Made by a program: the position numbers and the translations under genes | The notes under the pieces: model-generated | Database searches by the model: none | What the model was told of the DNA's origin: nothing | The model's input: only the letters and a program-made list of their open reading frames with translations | In this document: one piece after another, positions 6,679 through 12,939 of the stretch | How positions within the stretch are numbered: the first letter of the stretch is position 1 | Layout of the letters: every line of letters starts with the position of its first letter | Assembly (NCBI GenBank): GCA_003170115.1 | Contig: PMZS01000054.1 | Coordinates: 1-13,142, forward strand | Source: Spirochaetaceae bacterium | Lineage (GTDB): Bacteria > Spirochaetota > Spirochaetia > SZUA-6 > Fen-1364 | Reading direction: 5' to 3' | DNA length: 13,142 bases

Positions 6679-7680
6679 ATGGCTGTCACAATGAGGGAGA
6701 TCGCCGGGGCGCAGGGAGTCAGCATCGCCACCGTGTCGCGCGTTCTTTCTGGATCCGAGGACAGCGTCTCCGAGGAGGTGCGCCGCTCGATCATGCAGAC
6801 CGCGGAACGCCTGGGATACCAGCCGCGGCGGAAGATCGGCCGCACGGTGGCGTTCCTCATCGACACGGAGTTGTTCAATCTCTCCAGCCTCTTTTATACG
6901 AACATCATATCCGCCGCGGAGAAAGAGGCGGCGGTGCGCAGGTACGTTTTCCAGTTCAGCGCCATCCCCCGAGGCGAGGTGCCCCTCGATCGGCTCCATC
7001 TCAGGTTCAACGATCTGGCCGGCGTCGTGATCGTGGGAACATACGATCGCGACTTTCTCCTGCGCCTGCGCTCGCAGCGCATCCCCGTCATTCTCGTGGA
7101 CTACGCGGTGCCCACGGAGGACATCGACGCCATCCTGGTGGACAACGTCGATGGCATCATGAGGGCGGCAAAGCATCTTGCCGAGCTTGGCCACAGGCGC
7201 GTTGCCTACATCTCGGGGACCATCGATAGCCTCTCCTCCCAGGAGCGGCGGCACGGTTTCGACCTTGCGCGGGCAGCCTATGGATTGCTCGAGGAGCCCG
7301 ATCTGGTGGAGGAATGCCCTGAATCGATGTCAGGCGGTTTCGAGGCGATGCAGCGTATCCTGGGGCGGCGCGGCGTCCAGCGGCCCACAGCGGTGATCGC
7401 CTACAACGACATGGTGGCCATCGGTGCGATGGACGCGATCAAACAGCAGGGGCTGGTCATCCCCGAGGAGATGAGCATCGTGGGCTTCGACGACATCTCC
7501 CTCTCCGCGGAAGTCATGCCGCCCCTGACGACAGTGCAGGTCCCCAAGGAGCTGATGGGCAGGCTCGCGGTGGAGACCCTCTTCCAGGCAATAGCGGGAA
7601 GGTCGCATTTCACGCGAAAGATCCTGCTCCCCACGCGGCTGGTCGTGCGCGAATCCACGGCGGCGCCGAAGAGAAAATAA
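6679..7680 (+). CDS. LacI-family transcriptional regulator
   Basis: A 333-residue repressor. The N-terminal helix-turn-helix reads MREIAGAQGVSIATVSRVLS (residues 5-24) and continues with the third helix to LGYQP. The C-terminal periplasmic-binding-protein-like sensor domain is recognisable from VAFLID, GHRRVAYISG, IAYNDMVAIGAMDA and SIVGFDDI. I chose ATG 6679, with AAAGGA eight bases upstream, rather than an earlier in-frame start at 6619 that would overlap the dehydrogenase. The hinge between the two domains is very short: LGYQPRRKIGRTVAFLID lacks the usual A-R-x-L hinge helix, so operator binding may differ from LacI. It lies 31 bases after the dehydrogenase and should sense the imported compound or a metabolite and control this operon and the divergent transporter. 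Confidence 0.93.
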   Translation: MAVTMREIAGAQGVSIATVSRVLSGSEDSVSEEVRRSIMQTAERLGYQPRRKIGRTVAFLIDTELFNLSSLFYTNIISAAEKEAAVRRYVFQFSAIPRGEVPLDRLHLRFNDLAGVVIVGTYDRDFLLRLRSQRIPVILVDYAVPTEDIDAILVDNVDGIMRAAKHLAELGHRRVAYISGTIDSLSSQERRHGFDLARAAYGLLEEPDLVEECPESMSGGFEAMQRILGRRGVQRPTAVIAYNDMVAIGAMDAIKQQGLVIPEEMSIVGFDDISLSAEVMPPLTTVQVPKELMGRLAVETLFQAIAGRSHFTRKILLPTRLVVRESTAAPKRK

Positions 7681-7681
7681 C

Positions 7682-8306
7682 CACCCCCTGGGCATGCCCG
7701 GCACGGTCATGGTCGCGCAGGAGGTCGTCGTCGAGACCCTCATCCACGTGATGCTCGGTCTGTGGAACCACGGCTGCCGCAAGCAGATCATCATCAACAA
7801 CCACGGCCAGCTCTGGATGCTGGAGACGGCGCTGCACGAGTTCTTCATTCCAATCGATCGCGCGGATTCCCTGGAGACCACCTTCATTCACGCCGATGAG
7901 AGCGAGACCGCCGTGGCGCTTCTCATGTTCCACGACATGATCGACATGAAATACGTCAGGGATGCCCGCGGTCCGAGCTTCCTGCCAGGAGGCCACTTTG
8001 ACACCTCCGTCGATCCCTGGAGGCGACCGCACCGCTGGTCCGAAGGAGAGGGTCACGTGGCAATCGAGCGCAAGGGAACTCCTGAGGGGGTCGTGGGCGA
8101 AGCGGCCCATCGCCGCCATCCTCCGCTACCTGACCCTCGTGGTGGAGCAGATCCTCGACGCCTATCCATCGGGCAAGCTCCCGCCTATCGACCAGATCAC
8201 TCTTCGGGATCCCAAGGAGCTTGAGCCGTTCCTGAAAGTGCCCTCCACTCCCGGATGGAAATCCGTCTTCGAGCTTCCCCTGATCGGCCCGTTCACCAAG
8301 GGTTGA
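7682..8306 (+). pseudogene. Remnant of a creatininase-family hydrolase (3-dehydro-scyllo-inosose hydrolase/IolN-like)
   Basis: Right after the LacI-gene stop codon a frame reads HPLGMPGTVMVAQEV, then QIIINNHGQLWMLETALHEF, HADESETAVALLMFHDMIDM and GHFDTSVDPWRRPHRWSEG, followed by GTPEGVVGEA. These match the creatininase pattern (H-x-x-x-P-G-T, N-x-H-G, H-A-x-E-x-E-T). The N-terminal part with the first metal ligands (E-x-H-G-x-H) is missing. Near 8101 the homology moves to another frame (AKRPIAAILRYLTLVVEQIL) and runs to TGA 8304-8306. The segment joining ALHEF to SLETTF also looks shortened. So it is 5'-truncated and frameshifted, probably non-functional. An open frame from ATG 7694 could still yield a 176-residue hybrid peptide. 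As the third or fourth gene of the operon, the intact ancestor would fit a ring-opening hydrolase acting after the dehydrogenase. Confidence 0.75.
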
Positions 8307-8313
8307 AAAGGGG

Positions 8314-8344
8314 GCGGGAGGTGGGCGGACGCTCCGCCTCCCGC
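8314..8344 (+). terminator. GC-rich hairpin after the creatininase remnant
   Basis: GCGGGAGG and CGGA (with TGGG bulged between) pair with TCCG and CCTCCCGC across a three-base loop, eight bases after the stop codon. No T-run follows, so it may act as a rho-independent-like end signal of low efficiency or as an mRNA-stabilising 3' hairpin for the aminotransferase operon. Confidence 0.4.
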
Positions 8345-8509
8345 GAGTGAGTGATAGACCAATCGATTCTCAGGCAGCGGTACCGCTGGTCGGGTGACGT
8401 GGCGAGCGCGGAGGCGGGGGCGGTTGTCGGGCTGCAGTGAGCATCCCCGGCGAGCCGTCTCTGGCAAATGCTGGCCTCTGAAAAACGCCGCTCCCCATGG
8501 TGCAAGAGA
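8345..8509. other. Stretch without recognisable genes
   Basis: Short frames on both strands have low-complexity Arg/Pro/Ser-rich translations typical of GC-rich non-coding DNA. No promoter, repeat or RNA gene was recognised. It joins the operon's 3' hairpin to the transposase remnant. Confidence 0.5.
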
Positions 8510-8683
8510 CTAGCCCGAGTGGGGACGTAGATTGCGCGAAGCCTTTCTCCGTAGCGCGCTCGGATCGAGCCCCGGCGGAGCCCTGCCGATTTTGAGCAGG
8601 AGGCGCAGAATCCTGCGTACCTCAGGAGGATCGATGATGGGCGCGATGAGCTTCATCTCTGAGCCACACCGGGGACAGAGCAT
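8510..8683 (-). pseudogene. C-terminal tail of an IS91-type transposase
   Basis: The minus strand encodes about 57 residues with LCPRCGSEMKLIAPIIDPPE followed by VRRILRLLLKIGRAPPGLDP and a stop at 8510-8512. A C-P-x-C-G-x-x-M-(K/R)-(I/L)-I-(A/S)-x-I-x-D-P-x-x-(V/I) tail with a following RIL-HLxKIGRAPPG segment is, from memory, the standard end of transposases of the IS91 / zinc-ribbon type. All catalytic parts are missing. At 8684 the coding signal changes to a different gene on the other strand, so this is a relic of an insertion plus deletion. Confidence 0.65.
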
Positions 8684-8850
8684 GGGGTTCACGCTCGTGG
8701 ACGACAATATCCAGCAGATCTTCGAGCTGGTGGCCTCCCTGCCCCCCATCCGCACTGTACACCTGCTGCCGTATCACAATTTTGGAAAGAACAAGCACCA
8801 TTACTCTGGACGCAGCTGCCCGGCGGAAGAAGCCCAGCCTCCCGGCCGAC
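8682..8850 (+). pseudogene. C-terminal remnant of a radical-SAM glycyl-radical enzyme activase (PflA-like)
   Basis: The frame reads GFTLVDDNIQQIFELVASLP and IRTVHLLPYHNFGKNKHHYSG. Pyruvate formate-lyase activases and relatives carry near their end a D-D-x-x-N-I-x-x-I-x-x-F-(V/L)-A-x-L-P helix followed by the strand (V/I)-H-L-L-P-Y-H-x-(F/L)-G-x-x-K, which this matches closely. The radical-SAM CxxxCxxC domain is absent and no matching frame exists upstream, where the transposase tail lies. Homology is clear to about 8810; the following residues (AEEAQPPG) may be its degraded end. Not functional. It implies that an ancestor had a glycyl-radical enzyme system and hence anaerobic metabolism. Confidence 0.65.
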
Positions 8851-9088
8851 CGCAGCAGCCGATCGCCCGATTCCGCAATCCCCTTGGCGAAAACGTTGTC
8901 TTCTTCCTTGGCGACATCGGAATGGGCCTTGTTCAGGAATTCAAGAGCTTCACGGAGTCTCGCCGAGTGATCGGGCCGTTCGTTCACCATGCGGCCCCAG
9001 TTTCCCGAACGGTGCTCGATCATCCAACGTGCTGCGTGAGCGTCATGATCCCCACCGCCAGAGCCATGGAACACACGTACATCTTCAT
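8812..9088 (-). pseudogene. Possible frameshifted small gene of unknown function
   Basis: On the minus strand a good ribosome-binding site (AGAGGAAATCC) precedes ATG 9088-9086. The first frame encodes 22 residues (MKMYVCSMALAVGIMTLTQH plus VG) and stops at 9020-9022. A one-base shift at that point continues as WMIEHRSGNWGRMV and then a charged helix-like stretch with LREALEFLNKAHSDVAKEED and KGIAESGDRLLRSAGRLGFF. Codon use in the second part is plausible but it is antisense to possible remnants of the activase. I recognise no family. It may be a decayed gene of about 90-100 codons, or chance frames. Nothing else was seen between 9089 and 9212 apart from a weak hairpin near 9190-9204. Confidence 0.3.
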
Positions 9089-9212
9089 TGGATTTCCTCT
9101 TTATTTCAGACGGGCGATTTTGCTTTTGAAGTCCGAGCATCAATAATAACAGCCACGGGAGTTGAAGCCTTTCGGCACGGTAGCGCGCGGAAGGTGAATA
9201 ACCTTGGCCCTC

Positions 9213-9647
9213 TCACGACCGCGCCTTGAAAAAGTCGCGGAGCTTCGCGAAGCCCGATCGGCCGCTGCGGGCAGGACCGTCCCCGCCGTTCTCAGCCTTT
9301 TGCCCGCCGCCGATCTGCAGCTTGTCCCGGGGGGAGCGCGGCGGGGAAGATGCGTCGGGCGCACGATCGGCGCGCGTCTGCCTTTTCGTCAGCTTTCGCT
9401 CGCGCTCCGTGAGGCTGCGATCCCTGTTGGCGAGGCCCTGTTTTGCCCGGCGGTGGAGGAACATGCCGAAGTAGATGAACAACGAATATACGACGCCTGC
9501 GGCGAAGCTCAAGGCCGCGACCGCAACGACGGACACGGTGTCGAACCGTTTGCCGAAAAGGTTGACCGACGTTGAAAAACCGAAGTTCAGCGAAACCAGT
9601 ATGGCAAGCACGACCACCAGGATCACGGTTGCGATGATGCGACCCAT
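9213..9647 (-). CDS. LapA-domain (DUF1049-like) small inner-membrane protein
   Basis: A 144-residue protein with two membrane segments: residues about 4-23 (IIATVILVVVLAILVSLNFG) and about 38-64 (TVSVVAVAALSFAAGVVYSLFIYF). Between them sits STSVNLFGKRF, the short periplasmic turn with N-x-F typical of LapA/DUF1049 proteins. After about residue 66 comes a cytoplasmic tail rich in Arg/Lys with a heptad-like piece (ERERKLTKRQ) and a low-complexity Pro/Gly/Ser region. In other bacteria LapA is linked to lipopolysaccharide assembly, but spirochaete-like homologues lack a firm role. ATG 9647-9645 overlaps the stop of an upstream 33-codon gene (TAATG), which indicates coupled translation. It sits alone among decayed genes yet looks intact. 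Confidence 0.75.
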   Translation of the reverse strand: MGRIIATVILVVVLAILVSLNFGFSTSVNLFGKRFDTVSVVAVAALSFAAGVVYSLFIYFGMFLHRRAKQGLANRDRSLTERERKLTKRQTRADRAPDASSPPRSPRDKLQIGGGQKAENGGDGPARSGRSGFAKLRDFFKARS

Positions 9648-9748
9648 TATCCATTCCAGGAGATTTTCTGATTACCTGCGGCTTCGATGTCGAGGGGCGA
9701 GCACAATACCAGGAGGATGATGCCGATTACGAGCAGCAGGTTTGTCAT
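9647..9748 (-). CDS. 33-residue hydrophobic miniprotein coupled to the LapA-like gene
   Basis: ATG 9748-9746 opens a frame encoding MTNLLLVIGIILLVLCSPLD followed by IEAAGNQKISWNG and ending with TAA at 9649-9647; the final A of TAA is the first base of the next gene's ATG. The product is a single membrane helix (residues 3-16) with a short polar tail, or a short secreted signal-like peptide. The upstream ribosome-binding site is weak (GTGGGA about 11 bases off). Translation here would load ribosomes onto the LapA-like gene. No family recognised; it is shorter than usual annotation cut-offs. Confidence 0.5.
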   Translation of the reverse strand: MTNLLLVIGIILLVLCSPLDIEAAGNQKISWNG

Positions 9749-9794
9749 GCGAATCTTATTCCCACTCTCAATAAGAACGCAAAACCGCAGCTCG

Positions 9795-9818
9795 TTTCTG
9801 TGCGGCAACGCACAGAAA
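9795..9818. repeat. Perfect ten-pair inverted repeat with GCAA tetraloop
   Basis: TTTCTGTGCG and CGCACAGAAA flank GCAA. In plus-strand RNA the loop is a GNRA tetraloop. CCGCA at 9785-9789 could pair instead with TGCGG at 9801-9805, so two exclusive foldings exist. No T-run follows on either strand. It lies upstream of the miniprotein/LapA-like unit on one side and of the flavodoxin remnant on the other. Confidence 0.5.
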
Positions 9819-9892
9819 GCAAACTACCCGGGAGGGAACGCGGGCGGGCCACCTCTGCCTCGGATCGGCTATACCCTTCAATACGCGTACAA

Positions 9893-10150
9893 ACCGATTG
9901 GAGGAAAGGCTTCATCGCATACATGCGCGCCGGCGCACAGGCCTACAGGAAGAGAGCCACACCGATCGGGGACCCGGACGTCCCGCTTGAAGGCATGAAG
10001 CTCGTGGTGCTCGTTCAGCCCATGTGGGCATCTGCTATCTGCCCGCCGATCCGAAGCTGGCTGCTCGCTCATCGAGGCCAGCTCGGCAGGGCGAGGCTCA
10101 CCCTCCTTGCCTCCAACGTAAGCTTGCCGGCCGCCCTTCAGCGGTCTTGA
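9893..10150 (+). pseudogene. 5'-truncated flavodoxin-family remnant
   Basis: The frame holds WRKGFIAYMRAGAQAYRKRA, then PIGDPDVPLEG and MKLVVLVQPMWASAICPPIR followed by SWLLAHRGQLGRARLTLLASN, and ends at TGA 10148-10150. Flavodoxin-like proteins show D-(L/Y)-(V/I)-(V/L)-(V/I)-x-x-P-(V/M)-W-A-x-x-x-x-P-P-(V/I)-R-(S/T)-(F/W)-L at the FMN isoalloxazine loop, and this matches closely. The N-terminal strand and the T-G-N-T phosphate loop are missing: the sequence before 9893 shows no such motif in any frame. The end after LLASN also departs from the family. Likely non-functional. It converges with the nitroreductase gene, ten bases away. Confidence 0.65.
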
Positions 10151-10160
10151 GCCAGATGGG

Positions 10161-10781
10161 CTATTTCTTCTCCGGATACCCGACGGTCTGACCGAAGAGC
10201 ACATGCTGATCGTTCCTCAATTTCAGGATTTTCGAAAGCTCCGCCTTGTTGCAGTTATGAAACCATGCCGCTAGCTCCTGCGAGGCCGCGAAGAGATACA
10301 CATTTCCCGCGATCAGGCCGGTGTCTATATAATAGTAGGCTTTTTGCGTCTCGGGAGTATTCAGCCCCGGCTCCTGAAAGCCGGCCTTGCTGAACTTATC
10401 GACGTCCACGACGTAGATGAGGCGCACGGGAGCCTTGGCGCCGGTCTTTCCCTGGGCCTCTCCGAGCGCGAATACCCTGAAGTCTCCCACAGCCACCAGC
10501 GCGAGAAGGTGATGAGCCGGATCGTAGAGGTAGACGCCCGCCTCAAGGGCGACATAAAGATCGATTTCCTGCGCATTGCTGGCCGAGCCGGCCGTTATTC
10601 CCGGAACGCCGAAGGGACCTTTTTTCCGGTTCACCCCGCGGGCGGACCACAGAAGATTCGACAGCGCCTGCGTGGAGAGCTTCTTTTCGCTGATTTCGCG
10701 GACCGTTTTTCTCTTTTCAAGCGCCGACTGAACGGTCATGTCCCGGCCAAAGTCCGGCTTAGGCAGCGCGATAGTATCCAT
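10161..10781 (-). CDS. Nitroreductase-family flavoprotein (SagB/ThcOx-like small type)
   Basis: A 206-residue FMN-dependent oxidoreductase. Near the N-terminus LEKRKTVREIS fits the R-x-S/T-x-R FMN-phosphate motif, followed by LSNLLWSARGVNR, SASNAQEIDLYVALEAGVYL and YDPAHHLL, which are typical of the short nitroreductase group whose members are about 200 residues. The C-terminal part has GLIAGNVYLFAASQEL and GQTVGYPEK, the family's last helix and strand. Start ATG 10781-10779 has GGAGGA at ideal distance; an upstream start at 10799 is less likely. Substrate unknown: relatives reduce nitro-aromatics, quinones or flavins, or oxidise azoline rings. Monocistronic or co-transcribed with the short-chain dehydrogenase gene, 107 bases upstream. 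Confidence 0.9.
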   Translation of the reverse strand: MDTIALPKPDFGRDMTVQSALEKRKTVREISEKKLSTQALSNLLWSARGVNRKKGPFGVPGITAGSASNAQEIDLYVALEAGVYLYDPAHHLLALVAVGDFRVFALGEAQGKTGAKAPVRLIYVVDVDKFSKAGFQEPGLNTPETQKAYYYIDTGLIAGNVYLFAASQELAAWFHNCNKAELSKILKLRNDQHVLFGQTVGYPEKK

Positions 10782-10888
10782 AGAATCCTCCTGTCTCAAG
10801 AGGGAATCTTCACATTCTTGTGACCGCCCTGCTCACTTACACTGTTCTCATCGGCGCCACTGGGTCAGCCTCTTATGCTTTCGAACAT
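10782..10888. other. Short gap between short-chain dehydrogenase and nitroreductase genes
   Basis: About 100 bases with no gene, no clear terminator hairpin and no convincing promoter. It carries the GGAGGA ribosome-binding site of the nitroreductase at its left end. Confidence 0.5.
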
Positions 10889-11644
10889 TTACCAGCGGCT
10901 GTTCATCTGCTGGAAGCTCTTGTCCAAGTCTTCCCTGGACGCCTTGAGGGATCGCTCGGTCGTTCCGTATCCGATCTCGAAGAGGTCCTCCGCGAAGCCC
11001 TTCATCACCGCGGCCACGAACTCCCCTGGCTGGAGGTCCACTTTGAAGCCGCCCCGCTTCGCCCTTCCTTCCGGATTCAGCTCCGAATCGACCGCGGGTG
11101 GCACCACCTCGAAGACCTTGATCCCGAGTCCCTTCAGCTGATGTCTGAGGGCCATCGAGAAGGCGTGAAGGCCCGCCTTCGTCGCACTGTACACGGGCAT
11201 CTTTGCGGCGGGCACGAAGCCGAGGCCCGAAGATACGTTGACGATGGCCGCGCCGTCCTTTCGGGCCAGGTGGGGAATGAAAAGCCCCGAGAGGACGATG
11301 GGCGATGCCAGGTTGATCTCGATCTCGTTTTCACCGGCCAGGAATTCCGCGATCCCCCTGGTGAAATCGATGTCCCTCTGGATCCCTGCATTGTTGACCA
11401 GAACGTTCAGGCCCTTGAAGTTGGACGTCGCCCACTCGACCAGGGAGGCCCGATCCGCCTCCCTGGCTACGTCGCACACCCGTATATGCAGGCCTGGAAG
11501 ACGTGCCTGCGCCTCGAGGAGCCTCTTCTCCCTGCGGCCGCAGATGATTACCTCGTTTCCCGCCTTTGAAAAGGCCTCGGCCATGGCGTAGCCGATGCCA
11601 GTCGCCCCGCCCGTGACCAGAACGGTATTGCCGCTGCTTTTCAT
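10889..11644 (-). CDS. Classical short-chain dehydrogenase/reductase (SDR), DltE-like
   Basis: A 251-residue NAD(P)-dependent oxidoreductase with a full set of SDR motifs: cofactor loop TGGATGIG at 11-18, NNAG at 84-87, catalytic Asn111, Ser139 in NVSSG, and Tyr152/Lys156 in YSATKAG. Arg37-Arg38 after the second strand (CGRREK) favours NADP(H). The C-terminal region includes PPAVDSEL, which resembles SDRs annotated as DltE, though that name does not imply a proven role in D-alanylation. ATG 11644-11642 follows GGGGGTGAT by about seven bases. Upstream the minus strand has TAGAAT and AATAAT, possible -10 boxes, without a clear -35. Substrate unknown. Confidence 0.93.
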   Translation of the reverse strand: MKSSGNTVLVTGGATGIGYAMAEAFSKAGNEVIICGRREKRLLEAQARLPGLHIRVCDVAREADRASLVEWATSNFKGLNVLVNNAGIQRDIDFTRGIAEFLAGENEIEINLASPIVLSGLFIPHLARKDGAAIVNVSSGLGFVPAAKMPVYSATKAGLHAFSMALRHQLKGLGIKVFEVVPPAVDSELNPEGRAKRGGFKVDLQPGEFVAAVMKGFAEDLFEIGYGTTERSLKASREDLDKSFQQMNSRW

Positions 11645-11722
11645 CGTCGATCACCCCCGTCGTCGCTTTGTGTAGTTATTGAGGAATTATTCTAAAAAAA
11701 CGAGTTCCTGGATACGCGGATG

Positions 11723-11943
11723 GTTTCACTGCTCGATGCGCGTGTCAAGTTGCTGCGATCTTCACGGAGACAATCACCAATCCGCTGAGCGACGTGTCTG
11801 ACCTCGGGCTTCCCCGGTTTCTCCTGCGGATCGCGGTGGGGTGCGAAAGGGACATTGGTCCCGTGATCGCATCGCTCGACGCGGCGTTGAGTGCCTCCGT
11901 CCACGGGGGCGTAGTGCCCGCGGCATCGTGCCCTGGAGCCTGA
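11723..11943 (+). pseudogene. Internally deleted remnant of a Cys/Met-metabolism PLP enzyme
   Basis: One frame reads AAIFTETITNPLSDVSDL, close to the (V/F)-x-x-E-(T/S)-x-x-N-P-x-x-x-V-x-D-(I/L) segment of trans-sulfuration enzymes. It is followed at once by GLPRFLLRIAVGCERDIGPV plus IASLDAAL, which looks like their C-terminal end (G-(I/L)-P-x-x-L-(V/L)-R-(L/I)-S-V-G-x-E-D-x-x-x-L-I-x-D-L-x-x-A-L). In intact enzymes about 200 residues, including the Schiff-base lysine, lie between. A SLLDARVK piece just upstream, one frame off, may be the preceding helix. The frame stops at TGA 11941-11943. This is motif recall and could be wrong, but two ordered matches in one frame are unlikely by chance. 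Confidence 0.45.
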
Positions 11944-11985
11944 TACCGCGCCTGTGCCGTGTCGACCTGCCTCGGCGTCACACCG

Positions 11986-12939
11986 TCATTTTTTTCGGCG
12001 TGAGATCACGGCCGCGAGGATGATGAGCCCTTTGACGATCTGCTGGTAGTAGGACTGTACGTTGAACTGGTTCAGCAGGTTGTCGATGAAACCGAGAGCG
12101 AGGACGCCGCAGAAGGTGCCGATGGCTCCGCCGCTGCCGCCACTCATGACGCCTCCGCCGATGACCACGGCGGCAATGGCGTCCAGCTCGAATCCGGCTC
12201 CAACACTGGGCTGGGCGATACCCAACCTCGAGGCCAGGATGATGCCCCCGACACTGGCAAAGAAACCGCAGAGCATATAGGCGAGGATGAGGTGGCCCTT
12301 CACGCTGATGCCCGCCAGTCTCACCGCCTCGACGTTGCCGCCGATCGCCCCGATGGTCCTGCCGGGGATCGTCCGATTGAGGAAGAACCAGGCGAGGAAG
12401 TAGAAGCCGATCATGATGAGCGGCGCGATGGGAACGACGCCTATGAACCCGCCGCCCAGCAGGGAACGGAAAAGGGGATCGACGGGCGACTGCGGGGTCT
12501 CCGAGAAGACGTAGGTCACCCCGCGGACGACTCCCATCGTCGCCAGGGTAACGATGAAGGGCTGAAGCTTGAAACGGGCGATGAAGAAACCGTTTGCGAA
12601 ACCAATCACGAGGCCGACCCCCAGCGCGACGAGGATCGCAAGAGGGGTCGGCATCACCCTCTGGAGCCCCGTTGCCATGATGCCGCAAAGGGCCACGGTA
12701 CAACCCACCGACAGGTCGATACCGCCCGTGAGGATGACGATGAGCATTCCAATGCTGATGAGGCCGTTCGTGACGATCTGCCGGGAGATGTTGAGGAGGT
12801 TCCGGGAGGTAAAGAACGTCTCCAAGACCAGGGAGCTGACCAGGAACAAAACCGCGAAGATCACCAGGAAGATCAGGTCGGATGAGCGAATCTTGAAAAT
12901 CGTTCTCGTCCTGTCGAGCAATGGTGCAGTCGTTCTCAT
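11986..12939 (-). CDS. Sugar ABC transporter permease, RbsC/BPD_transp_2 type
   Basis: A 317-residue inner-membrane permease of the ribose/xylose/galactoside (CUT2) class. It has 8-10 hydrophobic segments; hallmarks include NGLISIGMLIVILTGGIDLS, VGFANG-like GLVIGFANGFFIARFKLQPF with IVTLATMG, the GRTIGAIGGNVEAVRLAGI coupling segment and GAGFELDAIAAVVIGGG near the end. Length is normal. ATG 12939-12937 overlaps the stop of the upstream ATPase gene (ATGA) and has GGAGGGG upstream. It is the last gene seen; no terminator hairpin with T-run is evident behind it. The class carries pentoses, hexoses, inositols and autoinducer-2, so substrate is open. Separate transporter type from the PotABCD-like one at the left. 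Confidence 0.95.
   Translation of the reverse strand: MRTTAPLLDRTRTIFKIRSSDLIFLVIFAVLFLVSSLVLETFFTSRNLLNISRQIVTNGLISIGMLIVILTGGIDLSVGCTVALCGIMATGLQRVMPTPLAILVALGVGLVIGFANGFFIARFKLQPFIVTLATMGVVRGVTYVFSETPQSPVDPLFRSLLGGGFIGVVPIAPLIMIGFYFLAWFFLNRTIPGRTIGAIGGNVEAVRLAGISVKGHLILAYMLCGFFASVGGIILASRLGIAQPSVGAGFELDAIAAVVIGGGVMSGGSGGAIGTFCGVLALGFIDNLLNQFNVQSYYQQIVKGLIILAAVISRRKK

Noticed and set aside
9190..9204. Hairpin AAGGT-gaata-ACCTT as terminator of the LapA-like gene
   Set aside because: Only five pairs and no T-run on the relevant strand; too weak to call.
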